From contig OZ240213.1 in the NCBI GenBank assembly GCA_965197555.1, positions 124,001 through 188,000 of the forward strand: a stretch of 64,000 nt of DNA. The letters run 5' to 3'. Shown in pieces: positions 8,619 to 16,686 of this stretch (positions are counted from its first letter, which is position 1; each line of letters begins with the position of its first letter). A program made the position numbers and the translations under genes. The DNA comes from G965197555 sp965197555 (GTDB taxonomy: Bacteria > Chloroflexota > Dehalococcoidia > Lucifugimonadales > UBA3495). The notes under the pieces are model-generated. The model did not search any database. It had not been told where the DNA came from and was given only the letters and a program-made list of their open reading frames with translations.

Positions 8619-9384
8619 ATCCCACCAAGCGCATTCCGGAGTCTACTACCACCGTCTCCCCAGTGATCAAGTCGGCCCCTTCCAGCAGCCAGACCACCGG
8701 TTCCGCCACCAATTCAGGGGTCCCGGTCGCTTTTAACGGCGTTGCTTCAGTATACGTCTCGATCAATCTTGCGTACCCTTCGTCTCCCAGCCCTTCCCTC
8801 CACCACCTGCCCTGCATCAGGCCAGGGCACACAGCGTTGACTCTGATCTCCGGTGCCAGCGCCCGAGCCAAAGAAAGGGTCATGGTATTCAGCGCGCCCT
8901 TTGATACCGCGTAGGCAATGGAGCTGCCCATTCCAGTCAGTGCTGAAACGGAAGACACGTTAACGACGGCCCCCTTGCCCTGGGCTTTCATATGGGGGAC
9001 CACCGCTCGGGTCATCTGGTAGGCCCCTACCACATTGACCGTGAATATCCTGGTGAAATCGTCGGCTGACAAGGAGTCCAGGTCGCCGTGGCTGGCAAAT
9101 TTCGATATCCCTGCATTATTCACCAGACCATCGATTCTGCCCCACTTAGCTACGGCCTCGGACGCCATGCGACGGCAATCGTCATCGATGGAAACATCGG
9201 CGCGGCACAAGAGGGCCTCACCGCCAAGCTCCTCACAAGCGGCGACGGTGGCTTCAGCTTCGGCTTGACTCTTGGTGTAGTTGATCACCGCCCGAGCGCC
9301 CTTAGAGCAAAGGCGGGTCGCTATTGCTGCGCCCAGGCCGGTGGCTGACCCGGTGACGATTACCACTGCACCGCCCAGTTCCAT
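8605..9384 (-). CDS. SDR-family oxidoreductase
   Basis: A classical 259-residue short-chain dehydrogenase. The glycine motif is VTGSATGLGAAIA (residues 10-22) and NNAG appears near residue 90. The catalytic SSVSALTG serine and YAVSK dyad near residues 158-162 are all present, and NAVCPG and the C-terminal GETVVVDSGMRL follow. It should reduce or oxidise a ketone/alcohol with NAD(P)H; the substrate is unknown. Unlike the SDRs at 12817 and 44731 it keeps a complete active site. Its 3' end overlaps hpt by 14 bases in a tail-to-tail arrangement. Confidence 0.9.
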   Translation of the reverse strand: MELGGAVVIVTGSATGLGAAIATRLCSKGARAVINYTKSQAEAEATVAACEELGGEALLCRADVSIDDDCRRMASEAVAKWGRIDGLVNNAGISKFASHGDLDSLSADDFTRIFTVNVVGAYQMTRAVVPHMKAQGKGAVVNVSSVSALTGMGSSIAYAVSKGALNTMTLSLARALAPEIRVNAVCPGLMQGRWWREGLGDEGYARLIETYTEATPLKATGTPELVAEPVVWLLEGADLITGETVVVDSGMRLVGFSPK

Positions 9385-9428
9385 TTCAAACTCCTTGCGT
9401 TAAACCGTCGGAGGTCAGGTCCGCTATC

Positions 9429-9665
9429 TTACTCGAAGCCTGGCCCAATTGGCCGCCCCTGTAGCCTGGCCACCTCCGCCTCCAGCTCCGCCACTCTCCG
9501 CTCGATCGGCCAGCGTTGGAGCCATAGAACGAGGGTTGTCACCAGTAAACTGAGGGGCACCACCATTAGAATGCCCCACCATGGAGACCATCCCAGACGT
9601 CGAAAGATACCGACCCAAGCCACCGCAAATAGGACCAAGACAACGATGAACAGGAGATATGGCAT
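9429..9665 (-). CDS. Small two-helix membrane protein with coiled-coil tail
   Basis: A 78-residue protein. Residues 3-20 (LLFIVVLVLFAVAWVGIF) and 29-50 form two hydrophobic segments separated by a short RRLGWSPWW turn. The tail RRVAELEAEVARLQG is a heptad-like coiled coil. This layout suits a small inner-membrane scaffold with a cytoplasmic coiled coil, but I do not recognise a family. It ends 44 bases upstream of the SDR start on the same strand, so cotranscription is possible. Confidence 0.6.
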   Translation of the reverse strand: MPYLLFIVVLVLFAVAWVGIFRRLGWSPWWGILMVVPLSLLVTTLVLWLQRWPIERRVAELEAEVARLQGRPIGPGFE

Positions 9666-9971
9666 GTCCTTATTCCTAGTCCCTTAGCATCATGTCAGAC
9701 AAGCGCATATACGGGTTTCGAAGCCTCGGGGTCCAGTTTGCCTAATCGGGTGTAAAGAATCAATGCCCGCTACCCCGCCCCATTTCTACCGCAGGTACAG
9801 TGTAAATGGGGTGGCACCGTACATTGTGTATAATTCTGACGAGTGAGTGGAGTATATCAAGAATCTCCCATTGAGGGACCAATGAGCGTGGACACCGGAG
9901 CATACACAGCCTAGCAGAGGCGAGCCATAGTTACTCGCATCGCAATTACTTCTTATAGGGAGGGTGTTACC
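9666..9971. other. Intergenic between divergent genes
   Basis: It holds the ribosome site GGGAGGG (9959-9965) of the cupin gene and a possible -10 (TATAAT within TTGTGTATAATTC near 9826-9835) with no clear -35. A longer antisense frame crossing into 10247 has no recognisable protein and looks like a shadow. Nothing else is seen. Confidence 0.4.
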
Positions 9972-10274
9972 ATGGCAAGGGGTAGTGAGCCACTGGGAGA
10001 GGTGGCAAACAAATTTCAATTTGAGAACGACCGCGTCAAGGTATGGTACTTGGAACTGGAGCCTGGAGAGACCAGTGATTGGCACGTGCACGATATGGAC
10101 TACATCACTATGACCATAGACACGGGAGGCATCCAAGTGGAATGGGAGGACGGGTCCAGTGAGGACCGCAAGACTCCTGTCGGACAGGTAACTTTTCGAA
10201 AAGGACATGGAGCTCACCGGGTGATTAACACCGGCGCCACCCGCCACTTAAACGCCCTGATTGAGCTCAAATGA
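9972..10274 (+). CDS. Small cupin-domain protein
   Basis: A 100-residue single cupin barrel. Motif 1 is visible as LELEPGETSDWHVHDMDYITMTIDTGG (about residues 28-54), with two His and an acidic residue as likely metal ligands. Motif 2 is the GQVTFRKGHGAHRVINTGATRHLNALIEL region, with a third His. Small cupins of this type include dioxygenase-like and beta-alanine-degradation accessory proteins. A metal-binding role is likely, but the substrate is unknown. ATG 9972 has a strong GGGAGGG site. It converges with the deacetylase at 10286. Confidence 0.75.
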   Translation: MARGSEPLGEVANKFQFENDRVKVWYLELEPGETSDWHVHDMDYITMTIDTGGIQVEWEDGSSEDRKTPVGQVTFRKGHGAHRVINTGATRHLNALIELK

Positions 10275-10285
10275 CGGGCATGCCT

Positions 10286-11107
10286 CTAGCCATCCAAAGC
10301 ACCCTGTAAATAGCTCCGGAATGCCTCCGGCTGGTTAACCAGGCCCTGCAGCTCCATGGATGGGAGGCGGTGAGGATCGGTGTCTTCGGTAATATAACGG
10401 GTCGAATTGGGTGGCCCACCGTCCTCTTCATCGGCTTCGGAGGAGCCCGCTAGCTCCGCGTATCGCATCGGCTTGCCGTCGACCTGATACTGGCTGCCCA
10501 CAATCCACAGGCGCCCGAAGCGGTAGCGTCGCTTCACTTCCTGCTCCGCCATGCTACTCCAGCTAGTACCGGTGAAAGCAAAATCTTTGGGAGTGAACCC
10601 CAGGTTTCGTTCGATAACTTGGTTGCAGCGGTCCAGCTCCACTCTCAAAATCTTGCCATCCGGGTCTTCTTCGCTGAGCATGGATAGATTGGGATGGCTG
10701 ATGGTGTGAGCCCCGATGTGCCAATTTGCTTGGACTAGCTCCCTTAAATCCTCCCAGGTCATATGCTCCGGGGTTTGGGCCAGCGCCAACGGCCGGTCAT
10801 ATTCGGGGTCATAGGGAGACGTGTAAATGAAAAGGTTCCCTTTGAATCCGTAGCGCTCTAAGGTCTCAAACACCTGTCCCCGCATGGAAGTAACCGGATG
10901 GTCGAAATCGATCATGATTGGGTGATCGGGTAAAGACCCCGCGCCATCCCGCCACGCGGCCAGTTGATCGTAGTTGATGGACTGGAACCCCATTTCAGCA
11001 GCGATGCTCATCAAGGAATCGAAGTGCTCCGCCGGCAACGGATAGCGTAGCTCACCGCCGGTCACCGTGGGTCGGATACCGTGGCACATGGTGATCGGGA
11101 TCCTCAT
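10286..11107 (-). CDS. Polysaccharide deacetylase (carbohydrate esterase 4-like) family protein
   Basis: A 273-residue NodB-like protein. The first metal motif, usually TFDD, appears as IDFDHPVTS near residue 68, and the HxxxH pair as HTISHPNLS near residues 133-141. FKGNLFIYTSP and IERNLGFTPKDFAFTG match the rest of the fold. Such enzymes remove N- or O-acetyl groups, or in related branches hydrolyse amide bonds of allantoate-like compounds. The second Asp of the TFDD motif is replaced by His, so strict chitin-deacetylase activity is uncertain. No signal peptide is visible, so it probably acts in the cytoplasm. It is convergent with the cupin gene. Confidence 0.75.
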   Translation of the reverse strand: MRIPITMCHGIRPTVTGGELRYPLPAEHFDSLMSIAAEMGFQSINYDQLAAWRDGAGSLPDHPIMIDFDHPVTSMRGQVFETLERYGFKGNLFIYTSPYDPEYDRPLALAQTPEHMTWEDLRELVQANWHIGAHTISHPNLSMLSEEDPDGKILRVELDRCNQVIERNLGFTPKDFAFTGTSWSSMAEQEVKRRYRFGRLWIVGSQYQVDGKPMRYAELAGSSEADEEDGGPPNSTRYITEDTDPHRLPSMELQGLVNQPEAFRSYLQGALDG

Positions 11108-11393
11108 GAGTTCATCCTCCTATCAGCTACACTTGGGGTAGCGTCCCTTTTGTAGTCGGTTTGCAGACGGTGTTTTCGAAAGCTCTCGAGCACAATAATG
11201 GCAGACGCGCCGATAGACCGCAACTGCATCCTGCCTTCGGGGTCTTTGCCGCACGAAAGGACCGGGGTCCCCTAGAAGGCATCATGGCTTCTGCTTGTTT
11301 CCTGGGTGTACCCGTTTCTCAGGCCTGTGGTAATATTGGGTTCGTTTTGAATCGGGCGGACATTGTGGAGCCTATTCGGGGAGGCTGGAAATA

Positions 11394-12581
11394 ATGAAGG
11401 CGCTGAACGGGATACGGGTGCTGGACCTGACCAGGGCGCTGGCCGGTCCCTTCTGCACCCTGATGTTGGGGGATCATGGCGCAGACGTAATCAAGATTGA
11501 GATGCCTGGATCAGGGGATGACACCCGCCACTGGGGCCCTCCGTTTATTGGTGATGAAAGCGCCTACTTCCTGTCCATCAACCGGAATAAGCGCAGCCTG
11601 ACGTTGAATTTCAAGGAGGACCAAGCCAAGGATATCTTTCTGCAACTAGTCAAGGGCGCGGACGTAGTCGTTGAAAATTTCACTCCAGGCGTCATGGAGC
11701 GGTTCGGGCTGGGCTACGAAGCAGTCAAAACAACCAACCCCAAGATCGTCTACTGCTCCATCTCCGGGTTCGGCCAGTACGGTCCCTACCAGAGCCGCCC
11801 GGCTTACGATCAAATAATGCAGGGCATCAGCGGAGTGATGAGCATCACCGGCGAGCCGGACGGAGAGCCGCAAAAGGTGGGCATAGCAATAACCGACATT
11901 GGCGCCGGAATGTGGGCCGCTTTCGCCATAATGTCGGCTATTTTCCACCGAGAGCAACAGGGTGAAGGCCAATACATCGACATATCAATGATGGACGCCC
12001 AAGTAGCCTGGCTGACGTATCAGGCTGCTTACTACTTCGCCAATGGCGAGGCACCAAAGCGGTTGGGGGCGGCACACCCAACTCTCGTCCCATACCAGGC
12101 CTTTGTTTGCAAGGATGGCAAATACCTCAACGTCGCGGTTGGCTCGGAACGCATCTGGGAGCGATTTTGCCAAGGTATTCAGAGAAGTGATCTCCGGGAA
12201 AACCCGGACTATGTTACTAATGGGGACCGTGTCCGGAACAGGCTCAAGTTGGTGCCTTTATTACAAGAACTCTTCTTGAGCCGGCCGGTCCAGGAATGGG
12301 TCGAAGAGCTTCAGGCGGTCAATGTTCCCTGTGGCCCAATCAACGACCTGTCCGAGGTGTTCTCCGACCCTCAGTTGCTCCACCGGGAGATGTACCTCGA
12401 GATGGACCATCCCACCCTGGGCCCCATCAAGCAGACTGGTATACCGATCAAGTTTTCTCTTACCCCAGGAGGATTGGACCGCCCTCCACCGCTGTTGGGA
12501 CAACACAATCAGGAGGTACTGCAGGAGTTGGGCTTCTCTGACAGCGACATCGAGCGGCTGGCTGAAACCTCGGTCCTGTAG
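11394..12581 (+). CDS. CaiB/BaiF family (class III) CoA-transferase
   Basis: A 395-residue class III CoA-transferase. Visible marks are GIRVLDLTRALAGPFCTLMLGDHGADVIKIEMP at the N-terminus, NRNKRSLTLNFK, YCSISGFGQYGPY and the catalytic Asp region AYDQIMQGISGVMSITGEPDGEP near residues 140-160. SMMDAQVAWLTY and the C-terminal LGQHNQEVLQELG follow. Members move CoA between carboxylic acids through an aspartyl-CoA thioester. Length is standard. GGGGAGG precedes the ATG by about 8 bases. The SDR at 12817 follows 235 bases later. A role in activating organic acids for catabolism is inferred. Confidence 0.92.
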   Translation: MKALNGIRVLDLTRALAGPFCTLMLGDHGADVIKIEMPGSGDDTRHWGPPFIGDESAYFLSINRNKRSLTLNFKEDQAKDIFLQLVKGADVVVENFTPGVMERFGLGYEAVKTTNPKIVYCSISGFGQYGPYQSRPAYDQIMQGISGVMSITGEPDGEPQKVGIAITDIGAGMWAAFAIMSAIFHREQQGEGQYIDISMMDAQVAWLTYQAAYYFANGEAPKRLGAAHPTLVPYQAFVCKDGKYLNVAVGSERIWERFCQGIQRSDLRENPDYVTNGDRVRNRLKLVPLLQELFLSRPVQEWVEELQAVNVPCGPINDLSEVFSDPQLLHREMYLEMDHPTLGPIKQTGIPIKFSLTPGGLDRPPPLLGQHNQEVLQELGFSDSDIERLAETSVL

Positions 12582-12816
12582 CTCCAGATATATTCGAGAC
12601 TGCATTAGGCGAAACCTCCTGATTGTTGAGCTCTCTTGTTTCCGGACATCAGCCGACACGGTTGAGGAGGCATGATCTGCGCTAATGCAGATTCGGGGGC
12701 AACGCGGCGCATGGAAACCATTAATCTCTTTGGAATAGAGCCAAAGCCGCTTGTTTGGATCCGCCGCTGAGATTATGATTGCTTGTGGTGCCGTCGGATA
12801 AGGAGGCGCTTCGGTC

Positions 12817-13611
12817 ATGGACTTAGGGCTGAAAGACCGAGTGGCCATTGTGGGTGGGTCGAGCCGTGGGTTGGGGCGCAGCATCGCCATGACCCTGGCC
12901 CAGGAAGGCGCCAGCGTAACCATCTGTGCCCGGACCGAGGTAGACCTCCGTCGGACCGAGATCGAGTTGGCCAGGTTGGGGTCCCAGCACCACGTTCTAG
13001 CCATTCCGGCTGACTTGACGGTGGCTAGAGATATCCGCCGGGTCGTGCGGGACACATTCAACCGCTTCGGCCAGGTCGGCATCCTGGTAACTCACCTCTG
13101 GCATGGACCCACGGGCCGTCCCTCTGAGTTCAACGACGAGACGATTTTGACGGCCATGGAGCAGAATTTCCTCAGCGCCATCCGATTAACCCGGGAAGTG
13201 GTCCCTTACATGAAGCAGCAACGCTGGGGCAGAATCATTCATTTGATGCCCTGCGAAGACAAGCGGGTCTCTTATGGCACAGCCCTGTCCGCGTCCAGTC
13301 GGCTCGCCCTAATCGGATATTCTAAGATGCTCTCCAACGAACTGTCTCCTTTCAACATCACGGTCAACAACGTCCTGCCGGGCTTGATCGCCACCGACTC
13401 AATGACCTCAGACCTTGAACACAGGGCCGAGGAACAAGGACGGACCACCAATGATCTGGCCAAGGAGATCGCTGACGGAATCCCGATGCGGAGGATGGGC
13501 AAGCCCGAAGAGGTAGGAGCCCTCGTAGCTTTTCTAGCTTCGGACAGGGCGGGCTATTTGACCGGCACCAGCGTTGTAATGGACGGCGGCTTGCTCCAGT
13601 CGGTGGCCTAA
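12817..13611 (+). CDS. SDR-fold protein lacking the catalytic YxxxK
   Basis: A 264-residue SDR-fold protein. The nucleotide motif VGGSSRGLGRSIA (about residues 12-24) and the C-terminal GYLTGTSVVMDGG are intact. At the active-site helix, where YSAxKAAL is expected, the sequence reads SYGTALSASSRLALIGYSK. Aligned on the following helix and VNNVLPG, the catalytic Tyr becomes Leu and Lys becomes Ser. The NNAG loop is also replaced, by VTHLWHGPT. This matches the known BKR-like SDR subgroup without a perfect catalytic tetrad. Classical dehydrogenase chemistry is therefore doubtful, though NAD(P) binding is likely. A close paralog with the same loss lies at 44731. RBS AGGAGG precedes the ATG. Confidence 0.85.
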   Translation: MDLGLKDRVAIVGGSSRGLGRSIAMTLAQEGASVTICARTEVDLRRTEIELARLGSQHHVLAIPADLTVARDIRRVVRDTFNRFGQVGILVTHLWHGPTGRPSEFNDETILTAMEQNFLSAIRLTREVVPYMKQQRWGRIIHLMPCEDKRVSYGTALSASSRLALIGYSKMLSNELSPFNITVNNVLPGLIATDSMTSDLEHRAEEQGRTTNDLAKEIADGIPMRRMGKPEEVGALVAFLASDRAGYLTGTSVVMDGGLLQSVA

Positions 13612-13699
13612 GCCGAGCTACCGGGGCATCTTCAGGCAGTCTCCCGCAGGTTCCGGGAAGCCAGTGAGTTTCCCCATAGCGCCGTCACTAGATGGGTTG

Positions 13700-13728
13700 T
13701 TGCTGACCAAGCCGTTAGCCGATAGAAT
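13700..13728 (+). promoter_or_regulatory. Sigma-70-like promoter for the LLM gene at 13767
   Basis: TTGCTG at 13700-13705 and TAGAAT at 13723-13728 are separated by exactly 17 bases. Initiation would fall near 13735, leaving a short leader with AGGAG upstream of ATG 13767. Confidence 0.55.
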
Positions 13729-13766
13729 GCCCCAAAGCTAACCAACCACTAGGAGACGGTCTTCAC

Positions 13767-14954
13767 ATGGAATTTTCATTGGCATATGAAATGCAGCGGC
13801 CGGTGCTTGACCAGCACGAAGTGATCGAAGAGACCATTGAGCAGTGTGTGCTGGCCGACGAAATGGGCTTCGACGCCGTGTGGTTCGTTGAGCATCACTT
13901 CTTGACAACTTTTTCCATGTCGCCCTGCCCTGAGGTCATATTCGGTGCCCTCAGCCGATTGACCAAGCGGATTCGGCTAGGCTTTGGTGTGGTGATACTG
14001 CCATACCATCATCCGGTCCGAGTGGCGGAGAGAGTGGCCATGGTAGACCACCTGTCCCATGGCCGGGTGGAGTTCGGTACCGGAAGGTCGGCTGCCTACG
14101 AACAGACTGGGATGGGCATCGACCCACGCTTGACCAGAGAAATGTGGGAGGAGTCCCTTGCCATGGTCCCCAAGATCTGGGAGTCGCTGACTTTCGAGTG
14201 GGAAGGCCGTTTCTGGAACGTTCCTCCTAGAGAAGTGCTGCCCAAGCCTTACCAACAGCCGCACCCGCCCATATGGGTGGCTGCCCTCCAGCCCGCCACA
14301 TACGAGTTGGCGGCACAGAAGGGCATAGGCTGCATGGCGCTGGGAGTCAACGCGCCATCGGTCCTGGAGCCCCACATCAAAGCCTACCGAGAAGGCATCA
14401 AGAACGCCCAACCCGTAGGCGGCGCCATCAACAACAAATGGCTTAGCTCATCCTTTGGCTACTGTGGCGAGGATGACCTAGAAGCCAAGGAATTGTGCGC
14501 CAAGTCCCTGAAGACCTTCTTCGGGCCGGGACGTCCCTACGTCCAAGACCAGAAGGACATATACGCCAAGCTATTGGATCAATGGGGCGGTGTGCCGGAG
14601 CACTTGGTCCAAAACTTCTCCCGGTACGTTGACGTCTCGGCGCTCAACGGCGGCTCCGACGGCCAGGACGGGCAGATCGACCTCTCCGGTGGCAGCGCCT
14701 TGGCTCAGAAGATCTGGGAGGAATTCGACGCCGCGACCTTGGCAGAGCGGGGCATCATAGTAGCCGGAGATCCCCAGAGCTGCATCGACGCCATCAAGAT
14801 TCACGAAGCAACCGGCGTAGACCAGCTTCAATTCCTGATGGCGACGGAGACGGTGGAGCACGAAAAGGTGATGAAATCCATCGAGATGTTCGGTAAGCAC
14901 GTAATTCCTGCCTTCAAAAAGGCCGAAGCTCCGGTGACATCAGCGGACGTATAA
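13767..14954 (+). CDS. LLM-class flavin-dependent oxidoreductase
   Basis: A 395-residue luciferase-like monooxygenase. MEFSLAYEMQRP, VWFVEHHFL (about residues 46-54), RIRLGFGVVILPYHHPVRVAERVAMVDHLSHGRVEFGTGRS and PKPYQQPHPPIWVAALQP are classical for FMNH2-dependent members with the EHH motif. It is longer than the usual 330-350 residues because of an insert around 270-310. It is related to the protein at 57096 and resembles alkanal or nitrilotriacetate-type monooxygenases. Expansion of such enzymes is characteristic of SAR202 and has been linked to oxidation of recalcitrant organic matter. The substrate is unknown. A promoter and a hairpin terminator frame it as a single-gene unit. Confidence 0.9.
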   Translation: MEFSLAYEMQRPVLDQHEVIEETIEQCVLADEMGFDAVWFVEHHFLTTFSMSPCPEVIFGALSRLTKRIRLGFGVVILPYHHPVRVAERVAMVDHLSHGRVEFGTGRSAAYEQTGMGIDPRLTREMWEESLAMVPKIWESLTFEWEGRFWNVPPREVLPKPYQQPHPPIWVAALQPATYELAAQKGIGCMALGVNAPSVLEPHIKAYREGIKNAQPVGGAINNKWLSSSFGYCGEDDLEAKELCAKSLKTFFGPGRPYVQDQKDIYAKLLDQWGGVPEHLVQNFSRYVDVSALNGGSDGQDGQIDLSGGSALAQKIWEEFDAATLAERGIIVAGDPQSCIDAIKIHEATGVDQLQFLMATETVEHEKVMKSIEMFGKHVIPAFKKAEAPVTSADV

Positions 14955-14980
14955 GGGCGGAAGGAAATTCAACCCGGCGA

Positions 14981-15012
14981 AATGGGTTGCGGTTTTAGCC
15001 GCGGCCCATTTT
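14981..15012 (+). terminator. Hairpin terminator after the LLM gene
   Basis: A 12-bp stem (14981-14992 with 14999-15010) with two central G-U pairs closes a TTTTAG loop. The T tract is short (TTTT at 15009-15012), so efficiency is uncertain. Confidence 0.6.
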
Positions 15013-15147
15013 CCGTTCCCGGTAGTACACGAGCAAATCAAACTATTGACCCCCCTTATTGCCTCGAGCCCCGTTTACGAGTCATAGGTCACCTTTTGCA
15101 GCAGGTTCCGATGTCAAGAGGTCCTTGACGTCAGGTATCCCAACGAC

Positions 15148-15849
15148 TTGTACAATTCTGAATGCTTAGAGGCAGGATGCGTAGAGGAATTGGCGTTGCA
15201 ATCTAAACTTCTCCCCAACGAACATTACGAGCCTCTACCCTCCGTGTGGGAAGGTGACGACGCGGATCTCCTGGAAAAAATGCTTCGGTTCTATCCCAAG
15301 ACACATCCTATAAAGCTACTTGATGCCACCGCTAACTCAAAAAGATTTTGGCGAGACAGTCCACGGCCTGTTATCGGGATGGACATAGAATCAAAATATA
15401 AACCCGACGTAATAGGCACCAGCATTTGTATACCGTTCAAAACAGAAGCACTTGACATCGTTGTTTATGATCCACCTCACATCCCTAACCAGGGCAAAGA
15501 TAAGCGAAAGGACTTCGAAACCAGGTTCGGCCTAGGATTAAAGTCAGCGGCCAACACCAACTACAATTTTTCCCACACTTTTCGTCCGTTCGTAGAGGAA
15601 GCGTACCGAGTTCTAAAGCATCAGGGGGTCTTGTTTTGTAAGATCACTGATTACGTTCACAATCACCGGTTCCAGTGGGCTCATATCGACCTGATTCAGG
15701 CAGCCACTGCGGTGGGCTTTTACGCTTGTGATTGCATTATTAAAGTTCGCAAGGGGCCGATTATTGATGTCCGCTGGAAGGTGGCGCACCACGCTAGGAA
15801 ACGTCACTGTTACTGGTTGGTGTTTCGCAAGTCAAACAAATGTGAATAA
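15148..15849 (+). CDS. Putative DNA methyltransferase (DPPH-type class I SAM-dependent)
   Basis: A 233-residue Rossmann-type methyltransferase. LLDATAN (residues 57-63) fits the SAM-binding motif I and GMDIE the following acidic strand. VVYDPPHIPNQG (106-117) fits catalytic motif IV, the DPPY/F of amino-methylating DNA enzymes, with His as the last residue. VLFCKITD and CYWLVFRK match the later strands. No target-recognition insert is obvious, so specificity may reside in loops. The start is uncertain: TTG 15148 opens the frame, but TTG 15196 has AGAGGA 7 bases upstream. The gene is AT-richer than its surroundings and converges with the gene at 15851, one base apart. DNA modification paired with that gene is inferred; RNA or small-molecule methylation remains possible. 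Confidence 0.65.
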   Translation: MYNSECLEAGCVEELALQSKLLPNEHYEPLPSVWEGDDADLLEKMLRFYPKTHPIKLLDATANSKRFWRDSPRPVIGMDIESKYKPDVIGTSICIPFKTEALDIVVYDPPHIPNQGKDKRKDFETRFGLGLKSAANTNYNFSHTFRPFVEEAYRVLKHQGVLFCKITDYVHNHRFQWAHIDLIQAATAVGFYACDCIIKVRKGPIIDVRWKVAHHARKRHCYWLVFRKSNKCE

Positions 15850-15850
15850 T

Positions 15851-16477
15851 TCAGCTGTTTCTTAATAACCGTTGATCCCATTCGCCCAATACTCGGCACC
15901 GACCCACGAGCAGGTTGCGAATCTGACACTTCCCGTCTGATCCGTCGAAATGCACGTGAAATACCGGTTGCTCCTCAAGGAAGACGTCTCCTCCTAGGCT
16001 TCGCCGGCCCGTGCGCCTTCCAACCGGCTTGAGATCGACATTTCCAATTAACCTCAAGAGCTCCAGGGGTATATCTACGAGCTGGTAGTGAATTAGCTCT
16101 TCTCTCCAGGTTGCTCGGAGCATTAGCATTCGATCGTATCGTGAGAGATGATCAGTCGTACGCTCAATAAGTGTTGCAGGCTCCCACGGTTCTCTCTCGG
16201 TGGTGCAAAGTTTCGTGATGGAGATTAGGCCGGGCTTGGTGCCCCTCCCTGTTTCCGTCTTAAGAGACATCCGGGCATTTCCAACTAATAGGTCGTGTCC
16301 CGGTGCGTTCGTGATGGTCTGAGCTATGTGAGCATAGGGTTCACCAGACAAATGGAATGCTCGTTCGGCCAGTGCTTCGAAGAATATTCCTTGCGGCGGT
16401 AACCATGGGTAGATTGTGTGGTGTTGAGTGACCAGGGTTTGGATTGTGCTAAATAAGCGGTCTCCGTAAATCTGCAT
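15851..16477 (-). CDS. Putative type II restriction endonuclease (PD-(D/E)xK-like)
   Basis: A 208-residue protein with no family I can name with certainty. An acidic helix (FFEALAERAF, Glu34), an Asp (GHDLLVG, Asp62) and SLKTE (Ser71-Lys73) are spaced like the E, D and (D/E/S)xK elements of PD-(D/E)xK nucleases. An S-x-K version occurs in Cfr10I/NgoMIV-type enzymes. The following RGTKPGLISITKLCTTE strand and the basic C-terminus suit DNA contact. Its 3' end lies one base from a DNA-methyltransferase-like gene, the classic tail-to-tail restriction-modification layout. Base composition resembles that partner and differs from the neighbours, suggesting transfer. It could instead be a different nuclease. 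Confidence 0.5.
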   Translation of the reverse strand: MQIYGDRLFSTIQTLVTQHHTIYPWLPPQGIFFEALAERAFHLSGEPYAHIAQTITNAPGHDLLVGNARMSLKTETGRGTKPGLISITKLCTTEREPWEPATLIERTTDHLSRYDRMLMLRATWREELIHYQLVDIPLELLRLIGNVDLKPVGRRTGRRSLGGDVFLEEQPVFHVHFDGSDGKCQIRNLLVGRCRVLGEWDQRLLRNS

Positions 16478-16620
16478 CGACGTTATTCTTCGCTAGACTG
16501 GTCAGTCTTCAGGTTCTTGGTTAGATTACCATTGGGATTCCCCCCACGAATCAGCACAGGAATTACCTAGTTATATCAATGACCTGATATCACTGAGTCA
16601 GTTGGCATTGGCCGCAAAAC

Positions 16621-16658
16621 AGAAATGCCCTTGCCTTGACCGGTGCAGGGGCATTTCT
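16621..16658 (-). terminator. Hairpin terminator downstream of mazG
   Basis: A 14-bp stem (16621-16634 with 16645-16658), one G-U pair, closes a 10-base loop. On the minus strand it is followed by GTTTTGC. It lies 28 bases past the mazG stop. Confidence 0.7.
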
Positions 16659-16686
16659 TACAGCAGTTGATAGGTAACTATGCGGG

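Noticed and set aside
9786..10247. 153-codon minus-strand frame
   Set aside because: Overlaps the cupin gene antisense and has a poor, low-complexity-like composition.
11161..11394. 77-codon frame ending at the CoA-transferase start
   Set aside because: No ribosome site or recognisable domain; the region is better read as the leader of the CaiB gene.
12261..13082. 273-codon minus-strand frame spanning the CaiB/SDR junction
   Set aside because: It crosses two well-supported plus-strand genes and shows no protein-like pattern.
15125..15156. TTGACG ... TACAAT promoter upstream of the methyltransferase gene
   Set aside because: The two boxes are 20 bases apart, too far for a standard promoter, so I do not list it; a later start at 15196 would nonetheless be compatible.
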